NCBI RefSeq assembly: GCF_002929335.1
Contig: NZ_PJIL01000003.1
Span: 186,001-250,000, forward strand
Length of the DNA: 64,000 nucleotides
Source of the DNA: Arthrobacter sp. Y81
GTDB lineage: Bacteria; Actinomycetota; Actinomycetes; Actinomycetales; Micrococcaceae
Reading direction: 5' to 3'
Position 1 is the stretch's first letter, and every line of letters begins with the position of its first letter. The position numbers and the translations under genes were made by a program. Shown piece after piece: positions 60,623 through 64,000 of this stretch. Under the pieces are notes generated by a model. That model was not told the DNA's origin, searched no databases, and worked only from the letters and a program-made list of their open reading frames with translations.

Positions 60623-61444
60623 TTACTTCGTGACGTCAGCGTCGAAGTATTTCTGCGAAATCTTGGCAAGCGTCCCGTCGGTCTGCAGCTCGCCGAGGGC
60701 CGTGTTCACTGCTTCGGCCAGGCTCGCTGATCCCTTGCGGAATGCGAAGGCGCTGAGCGACTTGTCCGTGGTTTCGGCGGCAATTTTGATCTCGCCGTCC
60801 TTCGCGGTCTTTTGATAGTCCAGGTAGGTCAGTTTGTCGTTGATGGTGGCATCAACGCGCCCCTGCTTCAGCAGTGTTACCGCTTGCGCCCATCCCTCCA
60901 CTGCCTCCACGTTGGCGCCGCTTTCCTGCGCCAGTTTGTACCAGTTGCTGGTCAGGGACTGAGCGGTGGTCTTGCCCTTGAGGCTGTCGAAGGAACTGAC
61001 GCTGCTGTCATCTGCCTTGGTGACAATGACGCCGGTGCTCACCGTGTACGGCTCCGAGAATTCGTATTTCGCCTTGCGTTCGTCGGTGATCGAGACCTGG
61101 TTGGCGACGACGTCGAACCTCTTGGCCTCAAGGCCGGCGAAGATCGCGTCGAACTGTGTTTCCTGGAAGGACGGTTTGACGCCGAGCTTCCCGGCGACGG
61201 CCGTGATGATCTCGACGTCGTAGCCGGTCAGGTCGCCGCTTCCGTCGGCATGGAACGAGAAGGGTTTGTAGGTGCCTTCCGTGCCGATCTTGAGCTCGCC
61301 TGCGCTCTTGACGTCGCTCAGCGACGTGTCCGCGCCTCCCGCCGGGGCCGAACCGGACGGAGTGGTGGAGCCGGAGCCGCAGCCGGCCAGGGCGAGTGCT
61401 GCCGCTGCAATGAGGCCGATAGCGGAAAGACGTGTGCGCTTCAT
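60623..61444 (-). CDS. Cystine-type amino-acid ABC transporter substrate-binding lipoprotein
   Basis: 273 residues. Signal peptide with lipobox ALAGC, then a periplasmic-binding-protein type 2 domain. Close to FliY/TcyJ: LKIGTEGTYKPFSFHADG, LTGYDVEIITAVAGKLGV, RFDVVANQVSITDERKAKY, LKGKTTAQSLTSNWYKLAQ. These segments match L-cystine binders better than those of glutamine or arginine binders. ATG 61444 (MKRTRLSAIG) is the start of the signal peptide. First gene of the operon. Confidence 0.9.
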   Translation of the reverse strand: MKRTRLSAIGLIAAAALALAGCGSGSTTPSGSAPAGGADTSLSDVKSAGELKIGTEGTYKPFSFHADGSGDLTGYDVEIITAVAGKLGVKPSFQETQFDAIFAGLEAKRFDVVANQVSITDERKAKYEFSEPYTVSTGVIVTKADDSSVSSFDSLKGKTTAQSLTSNWYKLAQESGANVEAVEGWAQAVTLLKQGRVDATINDKLTYLDYQKTAKDGEIKIAAETTDKSLSAFAFRKGSASLAEAVNTALGELQTDGTLAKISQKYFDADVTK

Positions 61445-61597
61445 GATGAACCTTCGTCCTGTAGCCGGAAGAGGCGTGCCAGCAATACCGCAGGCCGGCA
61501 ATCCACTACCGACGATAGCAACATCTGCCATTGGCGAATACAGGATGAGGATGTGCGGGCAGGATGGTTCCCCGACCCGCCTCGCTAGGATTCGACC

Positions 61598-62245
61598 ATG
61601 GGAAAGCACGGGAAGCGGGCCAGCGCGTTCAAGGCCTCGTTGGCAGCAGCCGGGTACGACGTTCTGGACACGCCACGCGAGCACGGCATGGTGGCGGCGA
61701 CCACGAAGCTTCTTTCCGACGAAGTGCGGGCCTCCATCGTCGACGTCTACCGCGCACTCGACGGTGTCAGGGACGACGCCGAGTTCACGGCCGGGGTGTG
61801 GGACTTTGCGTGTTCGGACGGGTTGTTCGTCGAGTTCGATGAGGCCCTGCACTTCAACCGCTACCGGCCGGTGACCCTTCGAACTCCGTGGTCATCGGAA
61901 CTCCCCTGGGCGCGGCAGTACCTCAACTACAGCGTGGACATGGAAGGAATGTGCCTGAAGGACGGGAAGTCCGGCGGCAGGTGGGCCAGCCCGTCGTCGG
62001 ACGCCATGTTCGGCGGCTCCGACGCGCCGGGAGTGTTTGGCGACAAGGGCTCGTCCCGGTGGAAGCAGCGCGCTCTCTACGATGCGGTGCGCGATGCCTA
62101 CGCCTGGTCCACGCCGGGAGTAAACCTGGCCCGCGTCTCGATTCACGACGAGGTTGGAGGCCTCAACGTCCATTGGGCAACCAGCCACGGGCTCCTGCTG
62201 GACCCTGTGGAGCTGAGGGAATTCATCGAATCGCGCACGGCCTAG
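61598..62245 (+). CDS. Hypothetical protein
   Basis: 215 residues, soluble, with no signal or membrane segment. Notable stretches: VDVYRALDGVRDDAEFTAGVWDFA, FVEFDEALHFNRYRP, LPWARQYLNYSVDMEGMCL, GGRWASPSSDAMFGGSDAPG. The layout (FDEALHFNRYR...W) resembles restriction-endonuclease-like hypothetical proteins of actinobacteria, but I cannot name a family. ATG 61598 follows CTAGGA. Divergent from the cystine transporter. Confidence 0.65.
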   Translation: MGKHGKRASAFKASLAAAGYDVLDTPREHGMVAATTKLLSDEVRASIVDVYRALDGVRDDAEFTAGVWDFACSDGLFVEFDEALHFNRYRPVTLRTPWSSELPWARQYLNYSVDMEGMCLKDGKSGGRWASPSSDAMFGGSDAPGVFGDKGSSRWKQRALYDAVRDAYAWSTPGVNLARVSIHDEVGGLNVHWATSHGLLLDPVELREFIESRTA

Positions 62246-62294
62246 GGATCCGGATCTGCCGGATCGCGGTGACTCTGCCATCCCGCCAGTTGCC

Positions 62295-62346
62295 GAATTC
62301 ATGAATTCCTCAACTTACTGTCCAGTAAGGGTTCTGCCTGCAGAAC
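62295..62346 (+). promoter_or_regulatory. Three consecutive palindromes upstream of the 62415 gene
   Basis: GAATTCATGAATTC (62295-62308, perfect), CTTACTG-TC-CAGTAAG (62314-62329, perfect 7-bp arms) and GTTCTGC-CT-GCAGAAC (62331-62346, perfect 7-bp arms) follow one another within 52 bases. The second has the shape of a TetR-type operator. They overlap or precede a TAGCCT -10-like hexamer at 62355-62360. Confidence 0.55.
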
Positions 62347-62369
62347 GCAGCGGCTAGCCTGTCATAGAG

Positions 62370-62389
62370 GCCGGGGGGAGGTCCCCGGC
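62370..62389 (+). other. Leader hairpin before the 62415 gene
   Basis: GCCGGGG (62370-62376) pairs with CCCCGGC (62383-62389) around GGAGGT. If transcribed, it would form a leader hairpin; GGAGGT in the loop resembles a ribosome site but is 32 bases from the start codon. Confidence 0.4.
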
Positions 62390-62414
62390 TGGAGGCTACA
62401 GAGGACCAGCGAGA

Positions 62415-62711
62415 ATGCCAAGCACAGTGACCTTTTCGGTGACAACCATGCCCAGGAGCGGCTCAGAAGGCAGCTTCCGGGAAATCGTCCGCAACCTGCG
62501 GACGGATGAACTTGAGGACTGCTTCCTGACGGTCTTCCACGTCGGCGACTCATTTGCCCTGCTCAGCGGTGAAGCCATCCACAGCGCGCACACTGCCACC
62601 AACGATGCGCTCCGCGCCTACCTCCTCCGCCGCCTCGCTGGCAACGGCATCGGCCTTGACTTTGACGTGAGGATTGACCGCGACTCAGAGGCAGCCCGTT
62701 CCCGTTCGTAA
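62415..62711 (+). CDS. Small hypothetical protein
   Basis: 98 residues, soluble: TVTFSVTTMPRSGSEGSFREIV, DELEDCFLTVFHVGDSFALLSG, HTATNDALRAYLLRRLAGNGIG. No recognised domain. It starts at ATG 62415 after AGAGGACC and stands alone behind an unusually structured upstream region. Confidence 0.6.
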   Translation: MPSTVTFSVTTMPRSGSEGSFREIVRNLRTDELEDCFLTVFHVGDSFALLSGEAIHSAHTATNDALRAYLLRRLAGNGIGLDFDVRIDRDSEAARSRS

Positions 62712-62754
62712 TCCCATCAGGGCTGGGAGCGAAGCCGCGCGTTAGGCTCATCCC

Positions 62755-63450
62755 ATGTCGTCCGAACGCTATCTTGCCGCGCTGGCCAGCTCAGTTGACA
62801 CCTTAACCTCGCTCGCCCGCCAGTCCGACGACGTCCTGTCCCGTTCCGTACCGGCGTGCCCTGGATGGTCACTCGATCAGCTGTTCGGGCACCTCGGCTC
62901 CATTGAACGCTGGGCGGCCGCCGTGGTTCTGGGCGGCAAATACGTCGAGGAGCCGGCGCCCCCGGCCTTGGGTGCCTCCTCGTGGTTTTTCGATGGCACG
63001 GGACCGTTCCTCGAGACTATGGCGGCACTTGACCCGGAGGCACCGTGCTGGAACTTCGGACCGCCGCCGCGCACGGCGGGTTTCTGGCTTCGCCGTCAGG
63101 CGCACGAACACGCCATCCACCTCATCGATGCCAGCCAGGCTTCCGGCCGGGAGGTGCCGGACCTTGGAGCCGACTTCATGCTCGACGGCGTCGACGAGGT
63201 CCTGGCAATGTTCGCCCCGCGGCAGCTGCGGCTCGGGCGGATGCAGCAGGAGGAGAAGGCCGTGTCATTCCACGTGCCCGGGGCCGGCAGCTGGACGGTG
63301 GGTCCGGGACCCGTTGCGGCATCTGTGACCGCGCAACTCCCCGACATGTACCTCGGCCTCTGGGGCCGGTCGAACCTCGAAGACACGGCCGTCATTGGTG
63401 GTGACGTTTCCCTTGCCCTTCGCGTCCTGCGTGGTCCGCTGACACCGTGA
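62755..63450 (+). CDS. Mycothiol-dependent maleylpyruvate-isomerase family enzyme
   Basis: 231 residues. DinB-fold N-terminal domain with SVPACPGWSLDQLFGHLGSIERW (mycothiol_MPI start; first metal His in GHLG) and LRRQAHEHAIHLIDA (further His ligands), followed by a C-terminal MDMPI domain (SFHVPGAGSWTVGPGP). Mycothiol-dependent isomerases of this group act in aromatic-acid breakdown or detoxification; the substrate here is unknown. Confidence 0.87.
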   Translation: MSSERYLAALASSVDTLTSLARQSDDVLSRSVPACPGWSLDQLFGHLGSIERWAAAVVLGGKYVEEPAPPALGASSWFFDGTGPFLETMAALDPEAPCWNFGPPPRTAGFWLRRQAHEHAIHLIDASQASGREVPDLGADFMLDGVDEVLAMFAPRQLRLGRMQQEEKAVSFHVPGAGSWTVGPGPVAASVTAQLPDMYLGLWGRSNLEDTAVIGGDVSLALRVLRGPLTP

Positions 63451-63586
63451 GCCGGCGGCCTACCTCTTACCTGCTGACGTGCCGGACCTTCTTGGATAAG
63501 CTCAGGTTCTGACGGGCCTCCGGCCCAACCGCCCCGACACTTCGGCCAGGGCCGAAAGATCGCCGGGCTGAGCAGAGAGGCCAGCC

Positions 63587-64000
63587 ATGGACTTCTTATC
63601 GGATAGAGCGCGATCCCTTGACCCGTTCCCCCATTACCGGAGGATGAGGGAGACCTCTCCTGTCTTCCATGACGAGCAATCCGGGAGCTGGCACGTTTTC
63701 AGGTATGACGACGTGCAGCGTGTGCTTTCCGAACATGCCACGTTCTCCTCGAGGATGGGCGGTGACGACCCGTCGGAGACAGGCCAGCTGTTTGCGGCGA
63801 GTTTAATCACTGCTGATCCGCCGCGGCACCGGCAGTTGCGCTCCCTGGTGAACCAGGCGTTCACGCCGAAGGCGGTGGATGCCCTTGCTCCCCGCATCTC
63901 ACAACTCACGGACGAATTGCTGGACGGGATCGCTTCCACTGGAACAGCGGACCTTATCGCGGGGTTGGCGTACCCGCTGCCAGTGATCGTGATAGCAGAA
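63587..64000 (+). CDS. Cytochrome P450, N-terminal part (runs off the right edge)
   Basis: 138 codons are visible, open through the last base. Typical bacterial soluble P450: DPFPHYRRMRETSPVFHDE, WHVFRYDDVQRVLSEHATFSS, and the helix C region TADPPRHRQLRSLVNQAFTPKAV with the heme-propionate-binding His/Arg. The heme-cysteine region lies outside the window. ATG 63587 has AGAGAGG 6 bases upstream. No ferredoxin or reductase gene is visible. Confidence 0.93.
   Translation, partial: MDFLSDRARSLDPFPHYRRMRETSPVFHDEQSGSWHVFRYDDVQRVLSEHATFSSRMGGDDPSETGQLFAASLITADPPRHRQLRSLVNQAFTPKAVDALAPRISQLTDELLDGIASTGTADLIAGLAYPLPVIVIAE

Noticed and set aside
1..64000. tRNA, rRNA, insertion sequences, prophage, integrase or attachment sites
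   Set aside because: I looked for tRNA-like cloverleaf sequences, transposase and integrase motifs and flanking direct repeats and found none I could support.

Overview
The window is high-GC, densely packed bacterial DNA that reads as chromosome from a Micrococcaceae actinobacterium of the Arthrobacter / Pseudarthrobacter type. The reasons are: mycothiol-linked proteins (a mycoredoxin and a mycothiol-dependent maleylpyruvate-isomerase-like enzyme), a MurT/GatD lipid II amidation pair, a phosphatidylinositol phosphate synthase next to thrS and a HIT gene, the order pdxT-yebC-ruvC-ruvA-ruvB-yajC-secD-secF-relA, frequent GTG and TTG starts, and families common in this group (DUF349, DUF5129, DUF1918, DUF6504). 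The genus is an inference from gene content; no rRNA, tRNA, insertion sequence, prophage or CRISPR array was seen.

Layout. 1-3,980: start of hisS (minus, runs off the left edge), a membrane-anchored cyclophilin, a repeat-containing DUF349 protein and an AbiEi-like protein. 3,990-13,940 (minus): a housekeeping block of stringent response (relA), Sec translocase accessory proteins (secF, secD, yajC), Holliday junction processing (ruvB, ruvA, ruvC), yebC and pdxT. 14,030-16,104: murT-gatD. 16,189-24,934: a mixed region with a NUDIX hydrolase, an HtrA-like protease, small exported proteins, a tyrosine-phosphatase-like protein, an alpha/beta hydrolase, a CapA-like lipoprotein and an M3 peptidase. 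25,081-29,493 (minus): pdxS, PIP synthase, HIT, thrS. 29,627-33,456 (minus): a two-gene operon DUF6504-dnaE2 with a LexA/SOS box upstream. 33,633-38,106: small metabolic and repair genes (chorismate mutase, VOC protein, SRAP/HMCES-type repair protein, mycoredoxin, lipoate-ligase-like protein, DUF2177, thioesterase).

38,271-43,543 is the most interesting accessory region: five co-directional genes encode a secreted phosphodiester glycosidase (NAGPA), a GT2-GtrA fusion, a DUF4956 membrane protein, a VTC-domain polyphosphate polymerase and a DUF4353-like lipoprotein. They read as one operon ending in a strong terminator, and may make or export polyphosphate or a cell-surface polymer. 43,701-46,131 holds an EEP-fold enzyme that seems to start at CTG, then a SulP transporter. 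46,133-50,761 holds DUF5671, DUF5129 and DUF1918 proteins and an anchored protein. 50,780-53,863 is a probable metal-homeostasis locus: a DtxR/MntR-type regulator divergent from a Tat-exported two-domain multicopper oxidase and a ZIP transporter with an extra exported domain.

54,038-64,000: a polysaccharide deacetylase with three SLH repeats, a shortened DNA-alkylation-repair protein, RNase Z overlapping a CPBP-like protein tail to tail, a Tat-type dienelactone hydrolase lipoprotein, a cystine-type ABC transporter, unknown small genes (one behind three consecutive palindromes), a mycothiol-dependent enzyme and the start of a cytochrome P450.
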